From the NCBI GenBank assembly GCA_945873695.1, contig CAMCDX010000005.1, positions 1 to 36,518 of the forward strand: DNA of 36,518 bases, read 5' to 3'. This document shows, piece after piece, positions 36,501 through 36,518 of this stretch (the first letter of the stretch is position 1; each line of letters starts with the position of its first letter). Under the pieces are notes generated by a model. It was not told the DNA's origin. It searched no databases and saw only the letters and a program-made list of their open reading frames with translations. Made by a program: the position numbers and the translations under genes. The DNA is from an uncultured Clostridia bacterium (GTDB lineage Bacteria; Bacillota; Clostridia; Oscillospirales; Oscillospiraceae).

Positions 36501-36518
36501 GCCTTCACAATACCTCGA

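Noticed and set aside
1-36518. Mobile element, prophage or defence island
   Set aside because: No transposase, integrase, phage structural or restriction/CRISPR proteins found; MazF is next to alr, a usual core-genome location.

Overview
The window is a GC-rich, chromosome-like segment of a spore-forming Firmicute, probably Clostridia/Oscillospiraceae (inferred from spoIIR, addAB, the glmS ribozyme, and the DUF421/DUF4363 and TM1266-type genes). It is densely packed with mostly housekeeping genes. In order: ispE 3' end, lipoprotein, spoIIR, VOC protein, DUF1643 (-), addB, addA, a structured leader RNA, TM1266-family regulator, three-gene ABC importer, degenerate-GGDEF/EAL protein (-), rpmE, flavin reductase, hflX, GNAT, YigZ/IMPACT, small ORFs, YfcE-like phosphoesterase, permuted-papain-like protein (-), DUF2935 (-), XRE-TM regulator (-), nnrD/E, lipoprotein, alr, mazF without a visible mazE, two hypotheticals, nrdR, DUF4363/DUF421 (-), glmS ribozyme plus glmS, MerR, PadR, a HAAS-SEDS-like fusion, and an SLH-GH25 muramidase. 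I saw no rRNA, tRNA, CRISPR array, transposase or prophage. Best leads: (i) a ~157-nt promoter-to-terminator structured RNA ahead of the TM1266/ABC operon; (ii) a short promoter-terminator leader ahead of the SLH-GH25 gene; (iii) a PadR-controlled HAAS fused to a SEDS-like protein whose conserved motifs look degenerate; (iv) a 6-codon ORF with a strong Shine-Dalgarno that stops one nucleotide before the glmS ribozyme cleavage site; (v) an apparently orphan mazF behind a perfect palindrome. All family calls are from reading the translations; no database search was run.
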